Positions 47,012 through 56,303 of a stretch of 64,000 nt of DNA are shown piece after piece; position 1 is the first letter of the stretch, and each line of letters starts with the position of its first letter. Source of the stretch: Sphingomonas abietis. Its GTDB lineage: Bacteria; Pseudomonadota; Alphaproteobacteria; Sphingomonadales; Sphingomonadaceae. The DNA lies in contig NZ_CP115174.1 of assembly GCF_027625475.1 (NCBI RefSeq), positions 2,949,001 through 3,013,000 of the forward strand, read 5' to 3'. The notes under the pieces are model-generated. The model was not told where the DNA came from and did not search any database. It was given only the letters and a program-made list of their open reading frames with translations. The position numbers and the translations under genes were made by a program.

Positions 47012-47218
47012 GATACGCTTCGTGCGGTCTCAGGGATGCCGAGACGGTAATGCCCGATCGCCGACGGGTGGCGGACAAGAGGAGCGGCACTTCCGAAAGC
47101 GCAGATTCTCCGGGGCTTGCCGGGCCTATCGTGGGTGGCGTGATCCGACGCCGTTTCGGTCTGGATGAAATCCCCCGCCCGATCTATCGCCGGATCCTAT
47201 CACCCTTCAGGGCCTGCC

Positions 47219-47929
47219 ATGTCCGCAAAGCACATTCAGTCGATCGAGCGCGCCATGGCGATCCTGGAGACCGTCGCGCGCGATGGGGGATCTGCGAAGC
47301 TGTCGAGAATCGCGGAGGAGACCGGGCTCGGCAAGACGACCGCGCACAACATCCTCACCACGCTCGGCGCGCTCGGCTATGTGCGCCGCCGGGTCGGCGA
47401 CACCCGCTATCATCTGGGCGGCCGCATCATGAACCTGGCGCGCATCACGGGAGACGATAGCAGCCTGCGTCATCGGCTGAGGCCGGCGCTCGAAGCCATT
47501 GCCGCGCGATCGGGCGAGACCGTCTATCTCGGCGTACCGAGCGGCGACGAGGTCTATTATCTCGACATGGCCGGCACGCCGCCAGTGCCGGAGGCCTATA
47601 ACGCCCCGGGCGCGCGCGACCATCTCGAGGGATCTGCGATCGGCCTCGTCTTTCTCGCCTTCATGCCCGGATTGAGGGAGCGCGTCCTGCTGTCGCGGGC
47701 CGACGCCCTTCCCCCGCTGGTCGAGCGCGACATCGCGGAGGTCGAGCGGCTCGGCTTCGGTCTCGACCTCGAATCGCATCGCTCCGGCCTCCATTGCGTC
47801 GCGATTCCCTGGCGCGAGGAGGGGGAAGTTCGCGCCAGCCTCGGCCTGTGCGGGCCAGCGGCCAGATTGCCCAAGGCCAAGCTCGCGGAATTGGCCTGGA
47901 TGATGGTGAGGGAGATCGAGAAGGTCTGA
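47219..47929 (+). CDS. IclR-family transcriptional regulator
   Basis: 236 residues. Winged helix near 8-65 (SIERAMAILETVARDGGSAKLSRIAEETGLGKTTAHNILTTL, read as parts) and effector domain with GETVYLGVPSGDEVYYLDMAG and SGLHCVAIPWREEGEVRASL. ATG 47219 follows AGGG by six bases; an ATG at 47165 would add 18 unusual residues. It is divergent from the HbpS-like gene and probably binds the two operator candidates there. Confidence 0.88.
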   Translation: MSAKHIQSIERAMAILETVARDGGSAKLSRIAEETGLGKTTAHNILTTLGALGYVRRRVGDTRYHLGGRIMNLARITGDDSSLRHRLRPALEAIAARSGETVYLGVPSGDEVYYLDMAGTPPVPEAYNAPGARDHLEGSAIGLVFLAFMPGLRERVLLSRADALPPLVERDIAEVERLGFGLDLESHRSGLHCVAIPWREEGEVRASLGLCGPAARLPKAKLAELAWMMVREIEKV

Positions 47930-48081
47930 CGCATCGTCGCGTCATCGCTTCCAGCAGAACGGCCTTTCGGCAGCGTTCCCCCGAAACCGTGCTTTGCCGC
48001 AGCCGCAACGACCGATTGGCCAATCCTGCGGCCTGGCGTGCTGTTGTCGTGCGTCCATTGCGCAGCACTGTCTCAGGCGCG

Positions 48082-48627
48082 TCAGGTCATGTTCGCGATC
48101 CACGCGCGCGTCCCGGTCAGCACTTCCTCGGCCAGCGCCGCATCGTCGACCGAGCGGGACAGGATGACCGCGCCCACCATCGCCGCCCATGTCCCGATCG
48201 CCTCCCGTCGCCGCGCGACCGCGTCGCCCTCGGGCAAGGCGGCCGCGAGCCGGCCGAGCTGCGCCGCGAGCCCGTCCGCCATCGCGGCCCGCGCCTCGCA
48301 AGTCTGACCGCGCATCAGCCCGGCGAGGCTCGCGGTCGGGCATCCCTGCGCCGGCGCGTCGCGATGGGGAGGAGACAGATAGGTGTCGATCCACGCCTCG
48401 AGCCCCGCCGCGACCGAACCCTCGCCGTGCAGCAGGTGGATCATGGTCTGCGCGACCAGTTCGTCCTTGGAGGCGAAATGCCCGTAGAAGCCGCCATGCG
48501 TCTGGCCCGCCGCCTTCATGATATCCGACACCGTCACGGCGTCGAAGCCATGCTGCCGAAACAGCCGGCCCGCCTCGTCGAGGATACGGGCCCGATTGGC
48601 CTTCATCTGCTCCCGACTGACCTTCAC
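48082..48627 (-). CDS. TetR-family repressor (NemR/AcrR-like)
   Basis: About 181 residues: HTH ILDEAGRLFRQHGFDAVTVSDIMKAAGQTHGGFYGHFASKDELV at 12-55 (read as parts), then a helical ligand domain with Cys at PAQGCPTASL and GQTCEAR, the kind of cysteines that NemR uses to sense electrophiles. GTG 48627 has AGGA seven bases upstream; ATG 48657 would add ten residues. It is divergent from an NemA-like reductase, with an operator between them. Confidence 0.83.
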   Translation of the reverse strand: MKVSREQMKANRARILDEAGRLFRQHGFDAVTVSDIMKAAGQTHGGFYGHFASKDELVAQTMIHLLHGEGSVAAGLEAWIDTYLSPPHRDAPAQGCPTASLAGLMRGQTCEARAAMADGLAAQLGRLAAALPEGDAVARRREAIGTWAAMVGAVILSRSVDDAALAEEVLTGTRAWIANMT

Positions 48628-48648
48628 GCGAAAATCCTGCCCTGCCCG

Positions 48649-48698
48649 TTGACACATTCATGATGGCCATCACATATAAGCACAATGATGATCATTGT
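48649..48698 (+). promoter_or_regulatory. Promoter and operator between tetR and the NemA-like gene
   Basis: Plus-strand -35 TTGACA at 48649-48654 and -10-like CATATA/TATAAG near 48673-48680 (spacer 18-20) are followed by ACAATGAT-G-ATCATTGT at 48682-48698, a perfect eight-base inverted repeat around one base. The repeat would cover the start point, fitting TetR repression of both divergent genes. Confidence 0.6.
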
Positions 48699-48798
48699 CA
48701 TGATTATAGTGGCAGGGCCGACGGGATGACGCGATGATCGAGGCCGCCATTCCCGTGACGCTCCACCGCCGACCATCTTTGCATGCGAGGAACGACCG

Positions 48799-49890
48799 AT
48801 GACCGACACCAGCCTCTTTTCGTCCTATGCGCTGGGCGACCTCACGCTCGCGAACCGCGTCGTGATGGCGCCCTTGACCCGCAACCGCGCGGGCGCCGGG
48901 TTCGTGCCGACGGCGCTGATGGCGGACTATTATGCCCAGCGCGCCTCGGCCGGGCTCATCATCAGCGAAGCGACGCAGATCTCGCAGCAGGGCCAGGGCT
49001 ATCAGGACACGCCGGGCATCTACACGCCCGAGCAGATCGCCGGCTGGCGTGCGGTGACGGACGCCGTCCACGCCAAGGGTGGGCGCATCATTCTTCAGCT
49101 CTGGCATGTCGGCCGCGTCAGCCATGTCGATCTGCAGCCGGGCGGCGCGGCCCCCGTCGCGCCGTCGGCGATCCGCGCGGAGACCAAGACCTTCGTCAAC
49201 AACGGCTTTGCCGACGTCTCCGAACCGCGTGCGCTCGCGCTGGACGAGCTTCCCGGCATCGTCGAGGATTTCCGCCGCGGGGCCGCCAACGCGATCGCGG
49301 CGGGTTTCGACGGCGTCGAGATCCACGGCGCCAACGGCTATCTGCTCGACCAGTTCGCCAAGGACGGCGCCAACCATCGGAGCGACGCCTATGGCGGCTC
49401 GGTCGAGAACCGCGCGCGCCTGATGATCGAGGTGGCCGCCGCGGTCGCCAACGAGGTGGGGCCGCAGCGAACGGGCATCCGCCTTTCCCCGGTGTCGCCC
49501 GCCAACGGCGTCGCGACGAGCGATCCGCAAGCCCAGTTCGACCATATCGCCCGCGAGTTGAAGAAGCTCGACCTCGCCTTCATCCATGTCGTCGAGGGGG
49601 CGACCGGAGGCCCGCGCGATATCGCGCCGTTCGACTATGCCGCGCTGCGCACGGCGTTCGGCAACAGCTATATCGCCAATAACGGCTATGACCGCGATCT
49701 CGCGGAGGCGCGTCTGGCCGACGGGAGCGCGGATCTGATCGCGTTCGGCCGCCCGTTCATCGCCAATCCCGATCTGGTCGAGCGGTTGAAGGCGGGCATC
49801 CCCCTCGCCCAGATCGACCCGACGACGCTCTATGGCGGCGGGGCCAAGGGCTATACCGATTATCCCGCCGCCCCGACCCCGGACGCCTGA
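48799..49890 (+). CDS. nemA: Old yellow enzyme family ene-reductase (NemA-like)
   Basis: 363 residues, an FMN TIM barrel. Motifs: VVMAPLTRNRAG near 22-33, LQLWHVGRVSH near 99-109, the substrate-binding pair in GVEIHGANGYLLDQF, DAYGGSVENRARL, and DLIAFGRPFIANPDLVERL. It reduces activated alkenes, quinones and N-ethylmaleimide with NAD(P)H. GAGG lies upstream of ATG 48799. It is the first gene of an operon with the quinone oxidoreductase 15 bases downstream; the TetR regulator is divergent. Confidence 0.9.
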   Translation: MTDTSLFSSYALGDLTLANRVVMAPLTRNRAGAGFVPTALMADYYAQRASAGLIISEATQISQQGQGYQDTPGIYTPEQIAGWRAVTDAVHAKGGRIILQLWHVGRVSHVDLQPGGAAPVAPSAIRAETKTFVNNGFADVSEPRALALDELPGIVEDFRRGAANAIAAGFDGVEIHGANGYLLDQFAKDGANHRSDAYGGSVENRARLMIEVAAAVANEVGPQRTGIRLSPVSPANGVATSDPQAQFDHIARELKKLDLAFIHVVEGATGGPRDIAPFDYAALRTAFGNSYIANNGYDRDLAEARLADGSADLIAFGRPFIANPDLVERLKAGIPLAQIDPTTLYGGGAKGYTDYPAAPTPDA

Positions 49891-49905
49891 GCGGGGCCGG
49901 CCGAG

Positions 49906-50907
49906 ATGCAAGCCCATATCCTCGACCGCTACGGCAAGGGCCAGACACTGCGCCTCGGCGACTGGCCCGATCCCGTGCCCGCCGCCGACGAGGTGCTGGT
50001 CGAGGTCCACGCGGCGGGGCTCAACCCGCTCGACGGCAAGATCCGCGACGGCGCTTTCAAGCCGATCCTGCCCTATAAGCCGCCGTTCCTGCTCGGCCAC
50101 GATCTCGCCGGGATCGTCGTTTCGGTCGGCGCGAATGTCCGACGGTTCCAGCGCGGCGATGCGGTCTATGCGCGGGCACGCGACGGCCATATCGGCAGCT
50201 TCGCCGAGCGGATCGCGGTCAACGAATCCGATCTGGCGATGAAGCCCGCCAGCCTGTCGATGGCCGAAGCCGCAGCTATCCCCTTGGCCGGCCTGACCGC
50301 GTGGCAGGCCCTGGTCGAACGCGCCGCGCTCAAGCAGGGGCAGAAGATCCTGATCCATGCCGGATCGGGCGGCGTCGGGGTGATGGCGATCCAGCTCGCC
50401 AAGCATCTCGGCGCGACCGTCGCGACGACCACGAGCGCCGCCAATGCCGATCTGGTCCGCAGCCTCGGCGCGGATATCGTCATCGACTACAGGTCGCAGG
50501 ATTTCACCACGCTGCTGTCCGACTACGACGTCGTGCTGAACAGCCTGGATGCGGCGACGCTCGAACGATCCCTCGCGGTCCTCAAGCCCGGTGGCCGGCT
50601 GATCTCGATCTCCGGTCCACCCGACCCGGCCTTCGCCAGGACGCAGGGCCTCAACGCCGTGCTGGGGATGCTGCTGCGCCTGATGAGCGCCCGCATCCGT
50701 CGCAAGGCGAAACGTGCCGGTGTCGCTTATTCGTTCCTGTTCATGCGGGCCGACGGCGCGCAACTCGCCCGACTGAGCGAGTTGATCGAGGGTGGCTCGC
50801 TTCGTCCGGTGGTCGATCGAACCGTCCCGTTCGCGCAATTGAACGACGCGCTGGCCTATGTCGACACCGGTCGCGCCAAGGGCAAGGTCGTCGTCGGCAT
50901 CCGGTGA
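49906..50907 (+). CDS. Zinc-independent quinone oxidoreductase / medium-chain reductase
   Basis: 333 residues: GroES-like N-terminal domain (DEVLVEVHAAGLNPLDGKIRDG) and NADPH Rossmann fold with HAGSGGVGVMAIQLAKHLGATV near 150. No zinc-ligand Cys cluster, so it is the QOR type. It would reduce quinones or enals. ATG 49906 lies 15 bases after the NemA-like stop, so they share a transcript and an electrophile-detoxifying role. Confidence 0.88.
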   Translation: MQAHILDRYGKGQTLRLGDWPDPVPAADEVLVEVHAAGLNPLDGKIRDGAFKPILPYKPPFLLGHDLAGIVVSVGANVRRFQRGDAVYARARDGHIGSFAERIAVNESDLAMKPASLSMAEAAAIPLAGLTAWQALVERAALKQGQKILIHAGSGGVGVMAIQLAKHLGATVATTTSAANADLVRSLGADIVIDYRSQDFTTLLSDYDVVLNSLDAATLERSLAVLKPGGRLISISGPPDPAFARTQGLNAVLGMLLRLMSARIRRKAKRAGVAYSFLFMRADGAQLARLSELIEGGSLRPVVDRTVPFAQLNDALAYVDTGRAKGKVVVGIR

Positions 50908-51028
50908 CGACCGGCGCGCCGATGCCGCCGTTCAGGGCAATCGAACGGCTCGCCGATCGCCGCGGTTGGCCTGGAGCCGATCGACATTCGGATTGGTGGA
51001 ATATCGGGTGATCGTTTCGTTTCAAACC

Positions 51029-51115
51029 GTCATGCTGAACTTGTTTCAGCATCCCGCCTCTTCCGGGCGCTCAGCGCCAAGTTTCGCTGGGATCCCGAAA
51101 CAAGTTCAGGATGAC
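51029..51115. repeat. Short palindromic intergenic element
   Basis: A 27-base left arm GTCATGCTGAACTTGTTTCA-GCATCCC pairs with the right arm starting at 51089 (GGGATCCCGAAACAAGTTCA-GGATGAC) with three mismatches, around about 33 bases. Repeats of this GTCAT(C/G)CTGAACTTGTTTCAG kind are common in sphingomonads. It lies just upstream of the IS element. Confidence 0.7.
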
Positions 51116-51166
51116 GATTGCTTCGGGTGTAGATCGCCACCCGATCCGCTGAATGTCGATCCGCGC

Positions 51167-52586
51167 TAGCATTACAGTTGCATATCAAGCGGAACTCTGA
51201 ATCAATAGGTCTCCATGGTAAGGAGGCCGTGGATGACGGGTGCATCGATAGAAGCGACACTGGAGTTGTGGGCGTCCTCGCTGCGGGACGTGAAGAGCCG
51301 TATGCGCGGGTTGTTCACGCAGGAGCGCGTTGCGGCGTCTGCGAACCTGTTTCTGGACGGCTTGCTGAGTGACGAGCGCCGCAAGACGGGTTGGATGCGC
51401 GCCGAGGCTGCAGGGGATCCGGGGCCTTGGCGGCAACAGGCTATTTTGGGCCGCGGGCGATGGGAGGCAGACGAGCTTCGCGACATCGTACGAGACTATG
51501 TTGTTGAGAGCCTTGCGACCGACGAGGCAGTCCTGGTCATCGACGAGACCGGTTTCCTCAAGCAAGGCAAGGCTTCCTGTGGCGTTGCGCGTCAATATAC
51601 CGGATCGGCTGGCAAGATCACGAACTGCCAGATCGGTGTATTCGTGGCCTATGTATCGGCTCGCGGGCACGCGTTTATCGATCGCGCTTTGTATCTTCCA
51701 AAGAGCTGGACGGGTGATCCCGCACGACTTGCCGCAACCCATGTCCCTGAAGCGTTAGCCTTCGCCACCAAGCCGGCTTTGGCTGTTCAGATGATACAGC
51801 GGGCTTTGGCGGCCAAGGTCCCATTTTCATGGGTCGCGGCGGACGCCGTATATGGGGTCGGTGACGTCGAGCAGGCCCTGCGTCGAGCCTGCAAGGGCTA
51901 CGTTCTCGGCGTGAAGTCGGATCACTATTTTGGCTCTTGGGGCGACAAGCCCCCGGTCGCAGGCAAGGCGGAGGAGATCGCACAAGACCTCGATGCAGAC
52001 GCATGGAAACGCCTGTCCGCTGGTGAGGGCACAAAGGGCGCCCGTCTTCATGACTGGGCATATTGCGAGCTCGCCGATCTCGATGCCGATGAATATGACG
52101 AGACGAAATCAGGCGTGTGGACCCGGGGCCTGCTGATCCGCCGTAACATCAGCGACGGTGACCTGGCCTACTTCACGACCTGGTGCCCGGCCGGCACCAA
52201 CATCCAGACACTCGTCGCTGTCGAAGGCCGTCGTTGGGCGATTGAAGATAGCTTCGAGACCACCAAAAACGAACTCGGCCTCGATCATAACGAAAGCCGT
52301 TCGTGGCATGGCTGGCATCGCCACGTCTCTCTGGTCATGCTCGCCTTCGCCATGATGGCGGTGATCCGATACCGCGCCAATGCCGTGACGCCCCCAAAAA
52401 GATCGAGGACGCGGACCGTCAGGATCTGATCCGCTGGTCGATCCAGGAAGTTCGGCGGATCGCCAACAAGCTCGCTCAGCGCCGCATACGGCCCGCGTAC
52501 ATCATCGCCTGGTCATGCTGGCGACGCGCGCACCAAGCCGCTGCCAGACGAGCTCATCTCAAAACTAGAATGCAACTGTAATGCTA
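51167..52586 (+). mobile_element. IS701-family insertion sequence
   Basis: A 1420-base element with perfect 17-base terminal inverted repeats: TAGCATTACAGTTGCAT at 51167-51183 and its complement at 52570-52586. It holds one transposase gene reading left to right. The flanks read CTAG and CTAA at the two ends, both fitting the YTAR target taste of the family but not identical, so no clean duplication is claimed. It separates the nemA-like operon from the esterase gene. Confidence 0.85.
51233..52429 (+). CDS. IS701-family DDE transposase, C-terminus shifted out of frame
   Basis: 398 residues in the uninterrupted frame. Catalytic regions: first Asp in VLVIDETGFLKQG, second Asp in WVAADAVYG, and Glu in WAIEDSFETTKNELGLDHNES. 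ATG 51233 has AAGGAGG six bases upstream. After TPP the frame reads out to a stop at 52429, while the -1 frame continues with KKIEDADRQDLIRWSIQEV and ends at 52581 with RAHLKTRMQL, the usual family C-terminus. The switch lies in CCCCCAAAAA (52391-52400), which holds C CCA AAA, a possible -1 slippery heptamer. Either programmed shifting or loss of one C explains it. Confidence 0.85.
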   Translation: MTGASIEATLELWASSLRDVKSRMRGLFTQERVAASANLFLDGLLSDERRKTGWMRAEAAGDPGPWRQQAILGRGRWEADELRDIVRDYVVESLATDEAVLVIDETGFLKQGKASCGVARQYTGSAGKITNCQIGVFVAYVSARGHAFIDRALYLPKSWTGDPARLAATHVPEALAFATKPALAVQMIQRALAAKVPFSWVAADAVYGVGDVEQALRRACKGYVLGVKSDHYFGSWGDKPPVAGKAEEIAQDLDADAWKRLSAGEGTKGARLHDWAYCELADLDADEYDETKSGVWTRGLLIRRNISDGDLAYFTTWCPAGTNIQTLVAVEGRRWAIEDSFETTKNELGLDHNESRSWHGWHRHVSLVMLAFAMMAVIRYRANAVTPPKRSRTRTVRI

Positions 52587-52765
52587 AGCGCGGCCGATCG
52601 ATCCGGCGGGCGCACCATGCGCGGCCCCCGGTGGCTTTTCGTGACGGCCAGCCCCACCGTACCTTGAACGTCGCGGGTATGGCGTCCGTCAATCACGGGA
52701 GAACCGTGCCTGTCATCCGACACGCGAGGCGGGTTACTCACCGCCGCGAACATTTTGGAGGTTGC

Positions 52766-53647
52766 ATGCCGAGTAAAGAGATGGAGGCGGTGATCGCATC
52801 CCTCACCGATTTCCCGTTGGACGTCGCAGGGCAGCGCGACCATTATCGCAAGGTCTGGAACAGCGTGCCGGTGGATCCGGACATCCATGCCAAGCCGGCG
52901 GCGTGCGGACATATCGGCTCCGGGGATTCGGAATGGGTCTGGAGCGACCATGCCGATCCCGAGCGCGTCTTCATCTATTTCCACGGCGGCGGCTATGTCT
53001 GCGGCGATCCCTGGATGTGGCGCCAGTTCAACGGCCTGCTGTCGAAGGCGTCGGGCTTTTACGGGCTCGGCTTCGGATATCGCCTGGCGCCCGAACACCC
53101 CTTCCCCGCCGCGATCGAAGACTCGCTCCAAGGTTATCAATGGCTGCTCGATACCGGGATCAAGCCGAGCAACATCATTCTCGTCGGCGATTCCGCCGGG
53201 GGCGGCCTGGTCCTTTCGGTGATGATGGCGGCGCGCGATCGCGGCGTTCCCCTGCCCGCGGGCGGCATCGCCCTGTCCCCCTGGACCGACCTCGAACTGT
53301 CCGGCGAGACGATCACGCTGAAGACCGATCCGCTGACGACGGTGGAATCCGCCACGGGCATGGCGAAGCGGTTTCTCGGCGAGGCCGACGCGAGAAATCC
53401 GCTGGCGTCCGTCCTGTACGGGGATTTCAGCGGCCTTCCGCCGCTCCACCTGGAAGCGGGCGAAAACGACCTGCTGTTCAGCGACTCGACGCGCCTGGTG
53501 CGGCGGCTCGAGGACTATGCCGTCCCCGTCGACTTCCACGCGACGCCGGGCGCCATTCACTCCTTCCCGGCGCTTGCCAGCGCGACGCCCGAAGGCCAGG
53601 CGGCGATCGCCCGCATGGCCGCCTTCATGCGCACCCGCCTGGGATAA
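52766..53647 (+). CDS. HSL-family alpha/beta-hydrolase (esterase/lipase)
   Basis: 293 residues. Oxyanion-hole motif YFHGGGY near 72-78, nucleophile Ser in GDSAGGGLV near 150, catalytic Asp in ENDLLF and His in AIHSFPAL near the end. No signal peptide, so cytoplasmic. It hydrolyses short-chain esters or lactone-like substrates. ATG 52766 follows TTGGAGG closely; a longer frame from 52631 has no family match upstream. It stands alone between the IS and a convergent propeller gene. Confidence 0.87.
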   Translation: MPSKEMEAVIASLTDFPLDVAGQRDHYRKVWNSVPVDPDIHAKPAACGHIGSGDSEWVWSDHADPERVFIYFHGGGYVCGDPWMWRQFNGLLSKASGFYGLGFGYRLAPEHPFPAAIEDSLQGYQWLLDTGIKPSNIILVGDSAGGGLVLSVMMAARDRGVPLPAGGIALSPWTDLELSGETITLKTDPLTTVESATGMAKRFLGEADARNPLASVLYGDFSGLPPLHLEAGENDLLFSDSTRLVRRLEDYAVPVDFHATPGAIHSFPALASATPEGQAAIARMAAFMRTRLG

Positions 53648-53908
53648 GGTCTGCGCGACAGGCGCGGCAGGCGGGCTCCGGCCCGGCCTGCCCCCGCCGC
53701 CCTGCCCGTCGCCTGGCGGCAGGACCGGGGTCATCGCGATCGAAGGGAGTCTTCGACGGCCAGTGCCGCGCGCCAGGCGGCCCGCCCGAAGCCCCTTCGG
53801 TCCACGACGTCGGATCGCAAGCCCGACGCCGCCCCGAATGCAAAGGACCGGCCTGACGAATCCCGCGATATCGTCAGGCCGATCTTGCCATGCTTCGGGA
53901 GCCGCCGA

Positions 53909-54955
53909 TCAGCCGGTGATCGGGAAGATCGCGATGTCGTCGTCCTTGAAGGACGTCACCCAAAGCTCCTTGTTCAGATCGATCGCGCCGGTTCCCGCGC
54001 TCATCCCCTGGTAGGTGCCCGCCGGCACGACGACCGACATCGTCATCGTCTTCGGATCGAGCAGGTTGATCTGGAACTTGATCGTCTTGCAGCCGGGGAA
54101 CGGCGCGGCGTAGCATTTGAACATGGTATCCAGGGATTCGGCCTGGCCACCGACGTAAATCGCCGTGCCCCGGCTGTTCCAGCGGATATTGTCCGCCAGA
54201 TAGGGGACGCTGGCGAGCCTGACCGTGGCATGGCCCCCCGACAGGTCGACCCGGGCAACCTGCTTGCCGGCATAGAGATTGACGTAGATCGTCTTGCCGT
54301 CACGGGTCGCCAGGACGCCGTTCGGCCCCGAGAAGTCTGCCGTGCCGGGCACCGTCGACCAGCCGGCCACGGGCGACCATTTGAACACGCCCCCCAGGGG
54401 CGCGGCCGCCTTCATCTTGTCGTTCCGCGTGGGATCGTTCGGATTCCACAGGCTCGTGACGATCATCCCGCCGTCCGCGAGGCCGGCAACCGCGTCCGGA
54501 TAGGTATTCGCCGGGGCGACGGCACAACCGACCCAGGTGAAATGCGGCTTTCCGCCCGTGAGCGCCACGTCGAACACCTCGACCGATTCACGGCCGCCAT
54601 GGTTGACCAGGTAGAGCCGCTTCCGCTCGGGGTAATAATCGACTCCGTGCGTCGAAAGCGTCTTGAAGTCGGGCGCGCCCGGGCAGGTCGGGAACGCCTT
54701 CCTGTCGAACCGCGACGCTATGCCGCCCTTGATCGTCTCGAACGCCTTCGTCCGGGCATTGAACAGATAGAAGCCGGTCGGCGCGTTCGTCATCGAGTAG
54801 CTGCTTCCCACCACCCAATCATCATTGATGGCGACGGCATCCTCGACGCTGACCAGCTTCGAGATGATATGCGGGTGCGCCAGATCGACGGTCTCCGCAT
54901 GGACGGCAGGCACGGCCAGCGCGGCCAGGAACAGGCCGCAGGTTCGCTTCAACAC
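53909..54955 (-). CDS. Exported SMP-30/arylesterase-like beta-propeller protein
   Basis: 348 residues with a Sec signal (GLFLAALAVPAVHA). Blade features resemble paraoxonase/arylesterase and SMP-30 proteins: STHGVDYYPERKRLYLVNHGGRESVEVFDV, PDAVAGLADGGMIVTSLWNPND, DFSGPNGVLATRDGKTIYVNLYAG and DNIRWNSRGTAIYVGG. Paired Cys residues (CPGAP, GCAVAP, CYAAPFPGC) may be disulfides. Lactone hydrolysis is plausible but not shown. Divergent from the TetR gene at 55649, 693 bases away. Confidence 0.72.
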   Translation of the reverse strand: MLKRTCGLFLAALAVPAVHAETVDLAHPHIISKLVSVEDAVAINDDWVVGSSYSMTNAPTGFYLFNARTKAFETIKGGIASRFDRKAFPTCPGAPDFKTLSTHGVDYYPERKRLYLVNHGGRESVEVFDVALTGGKPHFTWVGCAVAPANTYPDAVAGLADGGMIVTSLWNPNDPTRNDKMKAAAPLGGVFKWSPVAGWSTVPGTADFSGPNGVLATRDGKTIYVNLYAGKQVARVDLSGGHATVRLASVPYLADNIRWNSRGTAIYVGGQAESLDTMFKCYAAPFPGCKTIKFQINLLDPKTMTMSVVVPAGTYQGMSAGTGAIDLNKELWVTSFKDDDIAIFPITG

Positions 54956-55648
54956 TTTACATCTCCTTGGGGAAAAATGGGACGCGGCAGCATCGACGCA
55001 CGGCCGGAACGCAGCCTGTCCATGATGATGTCCGCGATGGATCGGGGAGCAGGACTTCGAAGTGGCCCGAGCAGGCGCGATCCGCCTGCTCCGCCCGCGG
55101 TCATCTTGGGCCGGGCGAGATCGCCACGAGCACGATCGACTGCGCCCGCAGACCGCCCTGTTCGCTGCCGGACCCGAAGGACGGGCCGATGCGCGCTATC
55201 TGGAACATGGCGGTGCCGCCCCTAACCGGCGGCGGCGCGGCGGCGCCGCGGCGGGAGCAACCCGCGGAACCCGACGGCCGCTGCCGCACCGCGCCGCAAC
55301 GCGCTGGGCGCGAACATCGCTCGATGCCGCCTTTTCCGTCACGTCCGATCTTCGGCGATAGTCATGCCGTGCCATCCTACTCCTCCTGTCCCGCCCGTGG
55401 GAGGGACAATCATCGCCTGATTCCCGAAGGCCGTGCCCCTTGACGGAGAGGTACGCCGCGAAAGTCGCGACCAGAAAGACCGACCTCCCGTCGCCGCCGG
55501 TCATCGCGAGCGCCGCCCCGTGCGCGGGCCACGCCGCGCCCCGCACGCGCTCTGTCCATCGCTCCAAAGCGGGCCTACGGTCACCCCCGGGAAAGGCCGC
55601 TGGCTCTACGCCGCAGCGGATCGGAATATGGGCTGAAGGAGGCCGTCG
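54956..55648. other. Long non-coding gap
   Basis: 693 bases between the divergent propeller and TetR genes. Open frames on both strands look like GC shadows: no ribosome sites, no family. A dense GGC/GCC run at 55220-55255 could form strong RNA structure. Holds both promoters; no operator found by eye. Confidence 0.4.
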
Positions 55649-56284
55649 ATGGGGCGCAATCTGGGTTTCGTGAGGGATGATGCCCTCGAGGCCGCGATGC
55701 GCGTTTTTTGGGAAAAGGGCTATGAGGGCGCCAGTCTCGACTGCCTCACCCTGGCGATGGGCATCAACCGGCCCAGCCTCTACCGCACCTTCGGCAATAA
55801 GGACCGGCTCTTCCGGCTGGCCATGCGACGCTACGAGATCACGAAGCTCGGCTTCGCCTGGCGCGCGCTGCGCATGCCGACGGCATTGGGCGTCTGCGAA
55901 AGCTTCCTGTCCGGCTTCATCGCCCTGATCCTCGATCCCGCCGTGCCCGACGGTCTGCTCGGGATCCATGGCGCGATCGCCTGCTCGTCGGTGGCCGAGC
56001 CCATTCGGGATCTGCTGAACCATCGCCGCGAAATCTACATCTACGCCCTGAAACGCAGGCTGCGCGAAGCCCGCCGTGACGGCGACCTCGGTGTCGACGT
56101 CGATCCGAGCCATTTCGCCCGTTACATCGTCGCCATCGTCGGCGCGCTGTCGTTGCAGGGCAAAGCCGGCGACGGCCGTGCCCAACTGGATTCGACCGCC
56201 TATTTTGCGCTCTACGCGCTTCGGCAGGCGGGCGCGGAAGAAACCGGATGCCACGACGTCCCTCTGTCGAACGCGGTGGGGTGA
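55649..56284 (+). CDS. TetR/AcrR-family regulator
   Basis: 211 residues. HTH LEAAMRVFWEKGYEGASLDCLTLAMGINRPSLYRTFGNKDRLF at 13-55 (read as parts); C-terminal helical domain with GLLGIHGAIACSSVAEPIRDLL. AAGGAGG lies about six bases before ATG 55649. It converges on the putative mevalonate operon end at 56304 with 19 bases between; it may regulate the divergent propeller gene at 54955. Confidence 0.85.
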   Translation: MGRNLGFVRDDALEAAMRVFWEKGYEGASLDCLTLAMGINRPSLYRTFGNKDRLFRLAMRRYEITKLGFAWRALRMPTALGVCESFLSGFIALILDPAVPDGLLGIHGAIACSSVAEPIRDLLNHRREIYIYALKRRLREARRDGDLGVDVDPSHFARYIVAIVGALSLQGKAGDGRAQLDSTAYFALYALRQAGAEETGCHDVPLSNAVG

Positions 56285-56303
56285 CGCTCTCGTCCCGCGG
56301 GCC

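Noticed and set aside
51163..52590. CTAG/CTAA at the IS borders as a target-site duplication
   Set aside because: The two copies differ in the last base, and CCGCGC/GCGCGG flanks make the border ambiguous; only the inverted repeats are certain.
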